A stretch of 12,457 nt of DNA from Lachnospiraceae bacterium (GTDB taxonomy: Bacteria; Bacillota; Clostridia; Lachnospirales; Lachnospiraceae). The stretch is taken from positions 1 to 12,457 of the forward strand of contig DMCJ01000032.1 of the NCBI GenBank assembly GCA_003446735.1, in the 5' to 3' direction. Positions within the stretch are counted from its first letter, which is position 1. Every line of letters starts with the position of its first letter. Positions 4,213 to 12,457 of this stretch are shown one piece after another. Under the pieces are notes generated by a model. The model did no database searches, was not told where the DNA came from, and saw only the letters and a program-made list of their open reading frames with translations. The position numbers and the translations under genes were made by a program.

Positions 4213-5031
4213 CTATTTTACATTATATTCAAGTCTGACCGTTATGCTCGCCGTCTTATATCTCGAAGTGGTATCCAAGTAACCGTCATATGAATAAAAC
4301 GAAGTGCCGGAATTCTGAGCCGTTATCTGAAATACCCCGAGGTTTGAATTTCGAAGCTTACCGACCTTTGCTCCCGACTGATCTGCCATGATATCGATCC
4401 TTGCTCTCGCATTCTCGGTAGCCTTGTCTATAAGATCGAGCTTGATATCATCAAGTCCCGTGCAATAGTACTCGGGTGTCCCGGATGTAAGCTCGACCCC
4501 TCTGTCAAGAAGTGAGGATATGTCTCTCGAGATCTTCTCAACCTTATCGATATCGGAAGAACTTACGGTAACAGTCTGGGTCAGATTGTATCCGTCTATG
4601 GTGCTGTTGATGAAATTTCCGTTCTCATCGTAATTATTTGATGTCACCTTTGAGATATCAACCGCCGAAAAAACATAATCACTCTTATCTATGTCTTTAT
4701 CCTGCAGATATTCCTCGACGAGCTCGGCCTGGTTACTAAGCTGCTTATAGGCTCTTGCGGAATTCTCCGAATAGGCGGTAAATTCACCTCTCCAAACGAT
4801 AAGATCGGCTTCAAAATCAGTGCTCGCGCTGCCTGTTGCGGTTATTATCCTCGAATCCGCCGTCTTGTATTTTACAAAAGCTCCGGCAATGAGCGCGCAG
4901 CTTATCACTATACCGATCATTATGATGAGCGGTCCTACAAAGCTCTTGTCTGAATTGCCCTTCTTTTTTGACACTCCGTTATCCGGTGCCGATTGAGCCG
5001 CCATATTTTGGTTTACATAATTTCTGTCCAT
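4213..5031 (-). CDS. Membrane-anchored SIMPL-domain (DUF541) protein
   Basis: The 272-residue product has a polar, lysine-rich N-terminus, one membrane segment at about residues 32-54 (FVGPLIIMIGIVISCALIAG), and an outside domain starting at RIITATGSAS. The C-terminal motif with GVFQITAQNS, a tyrosine-rich loop and ASITVRLEYNV is typical of the SIMPL/DUF541 family (the family includes BP26 and YggE). Members are periplasmic or surface proteins of poorly known role, some linked to oxidative stress or channel-like oligomers. A GGGAGGAC ribosome binding site precedes the ATG. It lies 47 bases after the transglutaminase gene and is probably co-transcribed with it. The exact biochemical function is unknown. 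Confidence 0.85.
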   Translation of the reverse strand: MDRNYVNQNMAAQSAPDNGVSKKKGNSDKSFVGPLIIMIGIVISCALIAGAFVKYKTADSRIITATGSASTDFEADLIVWRGEFTAYSENSARAYKQLSNQAELVEEYLQDKDIDKSDYVFSAVDISKVTSNNYDENGNFINSTIDGYNLTQTVTVSSSDIDKVEKISRDISSLLDRGVELTSGTPEYYCTGLDDIKLDLIDKATENARARIDIMADQSGAKVGKLRNSNLGVFQITAQNSGTSFYSYDGYLDTTSRYKTASITVRLEYNVK

Positions 5032-5078
5032 AATGTCCTGTCCTCCCTATTTAGCACAAATGTATCTGTAAAAACCTA

Positions 5079-6965
5079 TCACTCTTCAACCCTAAATCCG
5101 TATGATCTTAACAATGCTATGAATTCCCTTGAATGACCGAAGCCCGTTCCTATCATCGTATCGTTATTATAGCCTCCGGATGCAAGCATCTGCTGCCAGT
5201 ATGAAAAACCATCCCCGTCGGGATCGCGGTCAAAGAACGCGAGATATACATCCGAAATGAATTCATCCCTCGAACGGTTCTTGGCCTTATACTCATCCGA
5301 CCGGAAAAAGCCCGTCCTGATAACGGTCGCAGGATCATATTTTATTCCATCTGCGGACTGTCCGTTCATTATGGCATCCACCCAGTAATTAAGGCCTCCG
5401 TCATCGGGTTCACGCTTTAATATCTTTCTGTATATCCTCTCAACATAGGAAACGATCTGCGCCCTGTCCACGCCGTCGGAATATACTCTTAAAAGGCTTT
5501 CATCCGTCGCCGGCTGCTGTGCCGGTGAAGGATCGTTTTCTCCTTCCGCCAGACTTCCTCTCGTAATACCGAATCTGTTGCAGAGATTGCCGAATTCTTC
5601 CGAATTGGTAAAGCCGCGAAGTACGTTATATCTGCTCGTCCCGGAATTCAATTGGTTTATCCAGCCGTTATAGCCTCCTTCATCAGCCTCTCTGTCAAAG
5701 AAGGTCCTGTAAAGCTTTCTTACATAAACGTCATTGGAGACACCCTGGTTCGTAAACTCGGTGCTCATGATAAAGCCCCTTGCCACTTCGGCACCGGTCT
5801 GTTCTCCATTGATCAACTTATTTGTCCAGTCATTTATGCCGGATTCTTCACCCTGGCGTCCCAAGATCTCCACATAAAGTCTTTGAACAAAGGCCCTTAC
5901 CTGTCCCGTCGAAACACCGGATCCGCCTCCATTAAGATCCGCATATCCGCTTTCCACGAACGAAGAAACGGATTCATTTCTCTGGATATCATATCTGAGG
6001 CCGTTTGCGTCAAAAAGAATACCGTAGATATTCCCCTTCGCCTTCTTATCATCGGAAAGCGTAAAGATCGCATTGACACTCCCATTTCCGGTATTTACTT
6101 CGTATATGCTGTAGTAATCGGAAACAAAGACTCTTCCATCCTTAAAGGCAAGTCCGTTATTTCCGGTTATATCTTCTCCGCCAAAGCGTTTTTCTTCGTA
6201 GTCTCCTATCTTAGCTATCTCGTTAGCGTTTCCACCTACGTTAAAGGTAACTACCTTTCCTCTCTGCAATACCGCAATGAGTCTTCCCGATCCGAGACAG
6301 GCAACTGGCGCATATGAATTATTCCATACTGCATTGTCATACCTTCTGTCATTTGCCGCCTCACTATAAAGTTCAAGATCATCAAATTCCCAGCTTTCGG
6401 GATAAAAATGGTAGTGTGAAAAACCTTCCAGACTCTTTAAGAACTCCGTATGGGATGCCCATCCTGCGGCATGATAAGATCCGTTATATTCGGGATCGTC
6501 AAATGTGCAGTCTATGTAATAGAGCTTACCGTCTAAGATGATATAATTCCACTCATGATTCATCCTGTTGCTCTTTACGTTTCCGACATTTAATCCGGCT
6601 CTTTTACCTAAGTATCTGAAGGCCTTTGAATATCCCGAGCAAACCGCGGACCCGTTAAACGCATCTGCAAGTCCGTGTTTTGTTTTTGTGTCGTCGTATA
6701 CGATATGCGTGACAAGATAGTCATGGATGTAAAGAGCCTTTTCGACTTCAGTCCAATCACTTCCTATGCCGGACAGTATCTGATCTGCGAGTCTTTTATG
6801 CTCATCACTTAATGCATTCTCTTCTTCCTCTCCATTTTCGGCAGATAAAGCCTCATTTTCGGATATGCTCTCTGCAAATACATTGTCGTATTTAACAAAC
6901 AGCGCACCGAACATAACAAAAACAGAAAGCAAAATTAGGTTTACATAATTTCGCATTTTCTTCAT
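5079..6965 (-). CDS. Secreted transglutaminase-like protein with four DUF4214 repeats
   Basis: The 628-residue product has a signal peptide (about residues 1-31, MKKMRNY start, cut near FA-ES). An acidic linker is followed by a transglutaminase-like cysteine protease fold at about 55-165. The catalytic triad is visible as Cys109 in GSAVCSGYSKAF, His137 in MNHEWNY and Asp152 in YYIDCTFDD. A middle region (about 205-335) has short beta-like repeats. Four copies of the DUF4214 motif follow at about 355-406, 411-460, 504-561 and 566-620, each with a pattern like DR.PD..GF.YW. Such repeats occur in bacterial surface proteins, often glycan-related, but their role is not established. No membrane anchor or sortase signal is seen, so it is probably secreted or held by the repeats. 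AGAGGG precedes the start. Confidence 0.85.
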   Translation of the reverse strand: MKKMRNYVNLILLSVFVMFGALFVKYDNVFAESISENEALSAENGEEEENALSDEHKRLADQILSGIGSDWTEVEKALYIHDYLVTHIVYDDTKTKHGLADAFNGSAVCSGYSKAFRYLGKRAGLNVGNVKSNRMNHEWNYIILDGKLYYIDCTFDDPEYNGSYHAAGWASHTEFLKSLEGFSHYHFYPESWEFDDLELYSEAANDRRYDNAVWNNSYAPVACLGSGRLIAVLQRGKVVTFNVGGNANEIAKIGDYEEKRFGGEDITGNNGLAFKDGRVFVSDYYSIYEVNTGNGSVNAIFTLSDDKKAKGNIYGILFDANGLRYDIQRNESVSSFVESGYADLNGGGSGVSTGQVRAFVQRLYVEILGRQGEESGINDWTNKLINGEQTGAEVARGFIMSTEFTNQGVSNDVYVRKLYRTFFDREADEGGYNGWINQLNSGTSRYNVLRGFTNSEEFGNLCNRFGITRGSLAEGENDPSPAQQPATDESLLRVYSDGVDRAQIVSYVERIYRKILKREPDDGGLNYWVDAIMNGQSADGIKYDPATVIRTGFFRSDEYKAKNRSRDEFISDVYLAFFDRDPDGDGFSYWQQMLASGGYNNDTMIGTGFGHSREFIALLRSYGFRVEE

Positions 6966-6985
6966 CCGTTAGCCCTCTGCCGTCA

Positions 6986-8212
6986 TCAGATCTGAATACC
7001 GTTCTTCTTAAGAAGCTCTCTCGCGGATTCCACGGAATCGATACCCGTGGGGTTCTTTATCGGTGCGAATTCTTTTTCTCTGACTACCTCAAAAGGCAGG
7101 CAGGAATCAAGCTGATGGATCATATCTAAAACGAGCTGCTCGAACTTATAACCGTTGGGCTTCTCGGGCTTTATAAGATCTGCATTCTCATCTATATAAG
7201 GGATCTTCTTTTCCACAACATGAAGCGGCATTTTGTCATCGGTAACAGCTGCAAGTTCGGGTACATGGAAAAGATAATTTAAGATGACTCCGTAATAATA
7301 AGCGGGATCCCCGTTTTCATCCTTTGCATCCATCATTTCCTGAGACAACTCATAATATTCGACGATGGAGGGCTTACCATCCTCAAGACAGATAACACCG
7401 ACCTTCTCGTCGGGAGCAGCTTTCTTAACAACCTTAGCTCCGACCGAAACCTTTGCAAGACTTGTTGCGCCCACGAATTTCGGATCGCATATCCTCTGAA
7501 GGACATTATCAACCGCAAAAATATTGATCCACTCGATGCCCTCGTCCTTTAATATCTTATCAAGTCCGGCACGTACCATCGAAGAATACCATCCCGCATT
7601 ACCGTTGGGCGAAGTCGATATTCTTGCCTTGCCTTCCATATAGAGTTTCCCGTTATAGTCACATGCGGGAGCCATATCCTGCTTAAAGAATACGATCCGG
7701 TCTTCCTTGTATCCGAAATAATCTTTTTCTTTTAAGAATCTGACCGTAGCCTCATGGTTCTTCTCACTTGTCATTATAAAGAGCCTGATCCACGTATCGG
7801 TTTCCTTTACGACATCAAGGAGGTTTTCGATAAGTCGCTGGAAGATATACACATTCTTCGTAACGCCGATATCATACATGCCCTTTGGATTATCGGAACC
7901 CAATCTCGTTCCCATTCCGCCGGCAAGTAAGAGCGCTGCGGTCTTACCTTCCTTTATGACTTTAACACCCTCGTCGTAAAATTCTTTCTCGCGCCTTTCT
8001 ATCTCATCAAGCTGCATTGCCGCAAGAGGAGAAAACTCGCCGCGTCCCGTCGCCTTTCCGGCCTCTCCGATATGCTTTAGAACAGAAAAATCGGTCTCTT
8101 CAACCTGCGTAAGAAGGTCATTCTTTTCCGCGTCGGAAAGTTCGTCAAAATATTTGAGAACGTGTTCCTGTCCAATGTCCGTTAACTTCTTTAAAGCTTC
8201 TTCTTTTGTCAT
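6986..8212 (-). CDS. UAP1-like UDP-sugar pyrophosphorylase (UDPGP family)
   Basis: The 408-residue product transfers a uridylyl group from UTP to a sugar 1-phosphate in the cytoplasm. LAGGMGTRLG (96-105) with PKGMY (109-113) is the nucleotide-binding signature. PNGNAGWY (202-209), VDNVL (234-238), KPNGYKFEQLVLD (351-363) and REKEFAPIKN (378-387) match the order of motifs in eukaryotic UDP-N-acetylhexosamine pyrophosphorylase (UAP1) better than UDP-glucose enzymes. UDP-GlcNAc or UDP-GalNAc synthesis is therefore most likely, though glucose 1-phosphate cannot be excluded. AAGGAGGG precedes the ATG. It lies between the EIIC-like gene (35 bases) and the transglutaminase gene (20 bases), so a link to surface-glycan supply is plausible but inferred. 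Confidence 0.88.
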   Translation of the reverse strand: MTKEEALKKLTDIGQEHVLKYFDELSDAEKNDLLTQVEETDFSVLKHIGEAGKATGRGEFSPLAAMQLDEIERREKEFYDEGVKVIKEGKTAALLLAGGMGTRLGSDNPKGMYDIGVTKNVYIFQRLIENLLDVVKETDTWIRLFIMTSEKNHEATVRFLKEKDYFGYKEDRIVFFKQDMAPACDYNGKLYMEGKARISTSPNGNAGWYSSMVRAGLDKILKDEGIEWINIFAVDNVLQRICDPKFVGATSLAKVSVGAKVVKKAAPDEKVGVICLEDGKPSIVEYYELSQEMMDAKDENGDPAYYYGVILNYLFHVPELAAVTDDKMPLHVVEKKIPYIDENADLIKPEKPNGYKFEQLVLDMIHQLDSCLPFEVVREKEFAPIKNPTGIDSVESARELLKKNGIQI

Positions 8213-8247
8213 AAAATGCCCTCCTTATATGTATTAATAATATGATC

Positions 8248-9312
8248 TTAAACTTCGAGCTTCATATCTCCGTCTTTTATGAGATTCATCTTTCTCATAG
8301 CCATCGCTGTAGCGCCCGCTATAATCGCAGGTAAAATGAAATGAAGAACGATTATCTTTATGATGACTACTACCGCGCCTTCATTTACCGCCATGGTCTG
8401 GAAAGTGGTGATCTGTCCGACGAGACCGCTCGTTCCCATCCCGGAACCGGTAGCATTATTCTCCATCTTAAATACGAGCGTGGAAACAGGCCCTAAGACT
8501 GCACTTGCCACGATCGCAGGAAGCCATATTATGGGCTTCTTTACGATATTTCCGATCTGTATCATACTGGTCCCAAGTCCCTGTGCTAAAAGTCCGTTTA
8601 CTTTATTATCCTTATAACTTGCAACGGCAAAGCCTACCATGTTCGCACAGCATCCGACCGTTGCCGCACCTGCAGCGATACCGGAAAGATCCAGGATTAT
8701 GCCGAGTGCGGCCGAGCTTATCGGGAGCGTTAATATCATTCCCATCAAAACGGATACGATTATACCCATTAAGAAAGGTGCCTGCTGCGTTCCTGCATTT
8801 ACAAGGCTTCCAAGGAATGCCATGAACTTTGAGATGGGCGGTCCCAAAACAAGACCCGAAGCCGATCCTGTAAGTATGCAGAATAAAGGTGTAAGAAGTA
8901 TATCTATCTTTGTCTTCTTGCTTATGAGTCTTCCGATGTAAACGGCAACGATCGCCGCGATAAATGCTCCTAAAGGTTCACCGGGACCTGCAAGTGTTAC
9001 AACGCCATCCGCAAAGAACGTTCCGGCGATCATCTTTGAAGCAAATGCTCCGACCATACCGCATACTCCCGCGGAAACGGCAACAAGAGGATCCGACTTT
9101 AAACGAAGCGCCGTACCGAAGCCTATCCCGGCGCCGGTCGCAGCTGCTGCCGCCTTACCGATCAACACGAGGTATGTACCGATGTTACCGGGAACAAATC
9201 CGCCTATCTGGCTGATTATCGTTCCGACGATAAGCGTGGCAAAAAGACCGGTTGCCATTCCGGAAAGACCTTCGATAAAGATCTCGTTCAAAAGGTTGGT
9301 TAATTTTTTCAT
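8248..9312 (-). CDS. PTS EIIC_2-type membrane protein
   Basis: The 354-residue, strongly hydrophobic protein has about eight to ten membrane segments rich in Gly and Ala, starting MKKLTNLLNEIFIEG. Segments such as TGLFATLIVGTIISQIGGFVP, DILLTPLFCILTGSASGL near the middle and VLGPVSTLVFKM resemble the EIIC_2 family of phosphotransferase-like permeases. No EIIA or EIIB domain is fused or encoded nearby, so sugar phosphorylation by this protein is not supported and its substrate is unknown. The ATG at 9312 is chosen because GAGGAG lies seven bases ahead; a longer frame to 9366 overlaps the end of the potCD fusion gene and adds only unrelated residues. It follows that gene by 19 bases. Confidence 0.85.
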   Translation of the reverse strand: MKKLTNLLNEIFIEGLSGMATGLFATLIVGTIISQIGGFVPGNIGTYLVLIGKAAAAATGAGIGFGTALRLKSDPLVAVSAGVCGMVGAFASKMIAGTFFADGVVTLAGPGEPLGAFIAAIVAVYIGRLISKKTKIDILLTPLFCILTGSASGLVLGPPISKFMAFLGSLVNAGTQQAPFLMGIIVSVLMGMILTLPISSAALGIILDLSGIAAGAATVGCCANMVGFAVASYKDNKVNGLLAQGLGTSMIQIGNIVKKPIIWLPAIVASAVLGPVSTLVFKMENNATGSGMGTSGLVGQITTFQTMAVNEGAVVVIIKIIVLHFILPAIIAGATAMAMRKMNLIKDGDMKLEV

Positions 9313-9331
9313 TTTCTTCTCCTCACTTATG

Positions 9332-11155
9332 CTAATAAGCCTTGACCTTCGTCCAAAGGTCGGCAAAAAGCGCTTTTATGACGGTCTCCTGATAACGGAA
9401 AGCCTCATTCTTTTCATATCCGAACTCGGGGGCATATGCTTCATTACCTTCATATTCGGTAAGCTCGAGCTCATCCGAAACATATTTGTTGGGTGAAGTG
9501 TATCCCACATAGGAAGAATTTGCAAGTGCATTTTCGTTCCTTAGCATGAAATCGATATAGGCATGGGCCAGATCCGGATCCTTGCAGGAATTGGTTATGA
9601 CCATGCAGTCGCACCACTCATTCGTACCCTGCTTGGGCTCAATATAACCCATATTTTCATTTTCGGAGATAATATAAGCGGCATCTCCCGAATATACAAC
9701 GGCAAGTGCTTTGTTGCCGGCTATCATGTTATCTATGACATCATCTCCGGCATAGACCACATCCATGCTCTCCCTCTGTTCTATGAGCCATTCATAGGCC
9801 TCGTTTATCTCATCTCTTTCATCCGTGTTCATCGAGTATCCGAGGGCTTTTAAAGCCACCATGAAGGAATCCCTCTCCGAATCGTACATATAGATGTTTC
9901 CGGCATACTTTGTATCCCTTAAAAGATCCCATCCTTCTTCAAGATCGGCTTCATCCACCACGGTCTTATCATAGAGTATCCCGACCGTACCGACAAAATA
10001 AGGAACCGAATAGGTGTTGTCGGGATCAAACGGGAATCCCATTATATCGGGATTAAGGCTTTTTGCATTTTCCAGTTTGGCCCAATCTATAGGCTGTAAC
10101 TGCTCTTCTTTTATCAGACGCTCTATCATGTAATCCGACGGAATGAGAATATCATATTCATCTCCGCTCATAAGCTTGGTATACATGCTCTCGTTGGAAT
10201 CGAATGTCTCATATATGACCTTGCAGTCCATCTCTTCCTCGAAGGCCTCTAAAAGATCGGGATCTATGTATTCTCCGGCATTATAAACCTTTAATGTCCT
10301 TGATCCGGATTTGATACCGGTAAATATCGTTACGATGAGCACTACCCCGAATATACCGGCAAGTACATATTTCATATGCTTCTTTATAAATGCCGGCATC
10401 ACATTTACTATGATCAGCGTGATCGCGATGACTAAGATCACTATCGTGGATAATGCGTTTATCGTGGGATTCGTTCTCTTTGTCATATTGTAGACTATGA
10501 TGGAGATATTCTGTACTCCGTTTCCCGTTACGAAATATGAGATCACGAAATCATCAAAGGACATCGTAAAGGCAAGGAGCATTCCTGCAAATATACCGTC
10601 CTTTAACATGGGAACAAGGACCTTGGTAAGAGCCTCAAACGGAGTCGCTCCCAAATCAAGGGCTGCCTCCGCAATATTGGGATCTAATCTTTTTACCTTG
10701 GGATAAACACTCGTTATAACATAGGGCGTACAGAATGCCACATGCGATAAAAGCATCGTAAAATAGCCCTTTTCGATCATAACGGAAGAAAATAAGATCA
10801 TAAGGCCTATGGCTGTAACGATATCGGGATTCATGATCGGGATATTGTTTACCTGAAGTAAGGCCTCCTTTACGACCCTTCTGCACTTTGATAATCCGAT
10901 GGCCGTCATCGTACCTAAGATGGTGGAGATTATCGTTGAAAAAAGAGCGATCGAAAAGGAAACATAAACTGCCTTTACCACGGATCCGTCTTCGATAAGG
11001 CGCTGATACCACCTTAAGGAAAAGCCCGTGAAATTGGTAAGCGACTTGGAATCGTTAAAGGAATAGAACATCGTTACCACTATGGGCAGATATAAAAACA
11101 CAAAACATATGACTATGTATATAACGGAGAAGGTCTTTGCCTTTTTATTCTTCAT
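9332..11155 (-). CDS. potCD: Spermidine/putrescine-type ABC transporter, fused permease and binding protein (PotC-PotD)
   Basis: The 607-residue protein joins two subunits. Residues 1-260 are a PotC-type permease with about six membrane segments and the ATPase-contact EAA loop (EAALDLGATPFEALTKVL, 163-180). A further segment near 262-280 (YVLAGIFGVVLIVTIFTG) then tethers a PotD-like binding domain (about 287-607) outside the membrane. TLKVYNAGEYIDPDLLEAFE opens that domain, YDILIPSDYMIERLIKE (334-350) is the typical PotD segment, and VVYSGDAAYI and NEWCDCMV line the likely ligand cleft. The start overlaps the potB stop as ATGA, showing translational coupling. Polyamine uptake is the usual role of this family. 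No separate binding-protein gene is in the window, in line with the fusion. Confidence 0.93.
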   Translation of the reverse strand: MKNKKAKTFSVIYIVICFVFLYLPIVVTMFYSFNDSKSLTNFTGFSLRWYQRLIEDGSVVKAVYVSFSIALFSTIISTILGTMTAIGLSKCRRVVKEALLQVNNIPIMNPDIVTAIGLMILFSSVMIEKGYFTMLLSHVAFCTPYVITSVYPKVKRLDPNIAEAALDLGATPFEALTKVLVPMLKDGIFAGMLLAFTMSFDDFVISYFVTGNGVQNISIIVYNMTKRTNPTINALSTIVILVIAITLIIVNVMPAFIKKHMKYVLAGIFGVVLIVTIFTGIKSGSRTLKVYNAGEYIDPDLLEAFEEEMDCKVIYETFDSNESMYTKLMSGDEYDILIPSDYMIERLIKEEQLQPIDWAKLENAKSLNPDIMGFPFDPDNTYSVPYFVGTVGILYDKTVVDEADLEEGWDLLRDTKYAGNIYMYDSERDSFMVALKALGYSMNTDERDEINEAYEWLIEQRESMDVVYAGDDVIDNMIAGNKALAVVYSGDAAYIISENENMGYIEPKQGTNEWCDCMVITNSCKDPDLAHAYIDFMLRNENALANSSYVGYTSPNKYVSDELELTEYEGNEAYAPEFGYEKNEAFRYQETVIKALFADLWTKVKAY

Positions 11156-11979
11156 CGGCCCTCCCCCTCTTTGATATCAAATTTCCTCATCGCACTTACA
11201 CCGATGATGATGACTATGGTAAGAAGTATGGAGATCGCACTTCCGAAATTCCAGTTACCAACGGATATGAACTGGGTCTCGATGAGATTACCTATGAGCA
11301 TGTACTGTCCGCCTCCGAGGAGTTTCGGGATAACGAAAGTGGATATCGATAAAAGGAAGGTCATCATTATGCCGTTTATAACGCCGGGTATCGACATCTT
11401 AAATACTACGCGGGTAAACGTCTGAAGATGATCGGCGCCAAGGTCATAAGCCGCTTCTATAAGCGAAGGATCTATCTTTCTTATGGAAGTATGGATGGGG
11501 ATCACCATGAAAGGCAGCATATCACTGACAAGGCCTATCATTACCGCAAAATCGGTGTACATGAAGGTCTCCGGAGTAGCTCCTATTAAAACGAGAAACT
11601 TATTTATCAGCCCGTTATCTGCTAGTATGCTTATCCATGCATAGGTACGCAGAAGCGTGTTTATCCACATGGGGATCGTAACGATAAGGATCAGAAAATC
11701 CTGATCGAGATCGGAAAACCTGCTTATCGCATATGCAAGGGTATAGCCTAAGATAAGGCAGATAAATACCGCAATGATACCAAGCTTTAATGACTTCATC
11801 AGAACTTCAAAATAGATGGGTTCCCCTATCTTTTTAAAGTTTGCGAGTGTAAATTTTATGTTAACCAATTGGTTGCCGCCGGTAGTCAGCGAATAAAGCA
11901 CGATAAGAAGGAGCGGCAGTATCACGATAAGTGCCATCCAGAGCACATAGGGACGGATGAGCTTAGAAAAATGTTTCAT
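11152..11979 (-). CDS. potB: Spermidine/putrescine-type ABC transporter permease PotB
   Basis: The 275-residue inner permease subunit has about six membrane segments. It opens MKHFSKLIRPYVLWMALIVI and carries the EAA loop EAAYDLGADHLQTFTRVVF (175-193) that docks on the PotA ATPase. PMWINTLLRTYAWISIL (103-119) and PKLLGGGQYMLIGNLI (218-233) are typical PotB segments. It pairs with the permease half of the downstream fusion protein to form the channel. A GGGAGG ribosome binding site precedes the ATG, which is ten bases after the potA stop, and its end overlaps the next gene by four bases. Confidence 0.95.
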   Translation of the reverse strand: MKHFSKLIRPYVLWMALIVILPLLLIVLYSLTTGGNQLVNIKFTLANFKKIGEPIYFEVLMKSLKLGIIAVFICLILGYTLAYAISRFSDLDQDFLILIVTIPMWINTLLRTYAWISILADNGLINKFLVLIGATPETFMYTDFAVMIGLVSDMLPFMVIPIHTSIRKIDPSLIEAAYDLGADHLQTFTRVVFKMSIPGVINGIMMTFLLSISTFVIPKLLGGGQYMLIGNLIETQFISVGNWNFGSAISILLTIVIIIGVSAMRKFDIKEGEGR

Positions 11980-11989
11980 TTTATCCTCC

Positions 11990-12457
11990 CTACTCCCAGT
12001 CCATCCTGTACATTACATGGATATCATCGGGTCCGAACTTAAGACCGACCTTAAGACCGGGCTCATAATAATCCGTCGTATGAACGAGGTATTCCCTGTT
12101 TTCTGTTTCAACCACTATCTCATGATGAACGCCCATGAAGATGATGGATTTTACCGTTCCTTTGAGCTTTGCCTCTTCGGGCTTAACGATATCGATATCC
12201 TCGGGACGGATAACGACTTCGACATTTTCATTATCCTTAAAGCCCTTATCCACACATTCAAAATCAAAGCCGTCAAATGAAACAAGAAGGTCTTTCTTCA
12301 TGACTGCTTCTATTATATTGGACTCTCCGATAAACTCGGCAACAAATCTGTTCTCGGGCTCATTATATATATCCTCAGGCGTGCCGACCTGCTGGATCAC
12401 GCCTTCGTTCATGACTACGACCGTATCGGACATCGTAAGAGCTTCTTCCTGATCGTG
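11990..12457 (-). CDS. potA: Spermidine/putrescine-type ABC transporter ATPase PotA, C-terminal part
   Basis: Open to the right edge, this gives the last 155 residues. The frame begins HDQEEALTMSD, the switch histidine after Walker B, followed by VVVMNEGVIQQVGTPEDIYNEP, the usual end of the nucleotide-binding domain of PotA-like ATPases. The rest (from about IIEAVMKKD) is the C-terminal regulatory TOBE-type domain with VIRPEDIDIV and GVHHEIVVET. Walker A, the signature motif and Walker B lie outside the window. The ATG at 12433 is internal, not the gene start. The ATPase drives import by the PotB/PotCD membrane pair encoded next. Confidence 0.95.
   Translation of the reverse strand, partial: HDQEEALTMSDTVVVMNEGVIQQVGTPEDIYNEPENRFVAEFIGESNIIEAVMKKDLLVSFDGFDFECVDKGFKDNENVEVVIRPEDIDIVKPEEAKLKGTVKSIIFMGVHHEIVVETENREYLVHTTDYYEPGLKVGLKFGPDDIHVMYRMDWE

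Noticed and set aside
5652..6317. A 221-codon plus-strand open frame
   Set aside because: It is antisense to the transglutaminase gene, with no ribosome binding site or recognisable domain; the minus-strand gene has clear catalytic motifs.
8360..9215. Several plus-strand open frames of 83 to 106 codons
   Set aside because: All are shadows of the EIIC-like gene on the minus strand, with low-complexity products.
9313..9366. An 18-codon N-terminal extension of the EIIC-like protein
   Set aside because: It overlaps the 3' end of the potCD fusion gene, and GAGGAG is positioned for the ATG at 9312.

Overview
The window looks like a chromosomal stretch from a Gram-positive, moderate-GC anaerobe of the Lachnospiraceae type (Butyrivibrio or a relative is my best guess). 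This is inferred from strong AGGAGG-type ribosome binding sites, a lysine riboswitch ahead of dapA, a permease/binding-protein fusion of the PotCD kind, a secreted transglutaminase with DUF4214 repeats, and a eukaryotic-type HisA. No ribosomal or other phylogenetic marker gene is complete here. Every conventional gene lies on the minus strand. The only plus-strand coding material is a small repeat island at 1146-1890.

Read along the minus strand from the right edge, the layout begins with a polyamine-type ABC transporter: the end of potA (11990-12457), potB (11152-11979) and a potC-potD fusion (9332-11155). Closely spaced behind it come a PTS EIIC_2-type membrane protein (8248-9312), a UAP1-like nucleotidyltransferase (6986-8212), a secreted transglutaminase/DUF4214 protein (5079-6965) and a membrane-anchored SIMPL-domain protein (4213-5031). 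Gaps of 10 to 47 bases and the lack of visible terminators would allow one long transcript.

A separate lysine unit follows: a weak promoter, an L-lysine riboswitch (4009-4172) and its intrinsic terminator (3965-3992) control dapA (2993-3880) and dapB (2197-2955). Ten bases after dapB lies a 93-residue protein with a double-glycine leader (1905-2186), so a peptide that may be exported is probably under lysine control. Beyond the repeat island are a solitary eukaryotic-type hisA (139-912) with its own good promoter and the first 13 codons of a cold-shock protein (1-41).

The most unusual part is the island at 1146-1890. It holds two tandem copies of a module of about 336 bases and a decayed third remnant. 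Each full module has imperfect terminal inverted repeats, a leader with mutually exclusive hairpins, a strong ribosome binding site, a 29-codon ORF for a hydrophobic peptide, and a symmetrical intrinsic terminator. The two ORFs differ at six bases, five of them synonymous. All five mismatches between left and right inverted repeats keep G-U pairing in plus-strand RNA. A possible antisense promoter overlaps the ribosome binding site. Together these suggest a type I toxin-antitoxin-like or structured-RNA peptide cassette, although function cannot be shown from sequence alone.
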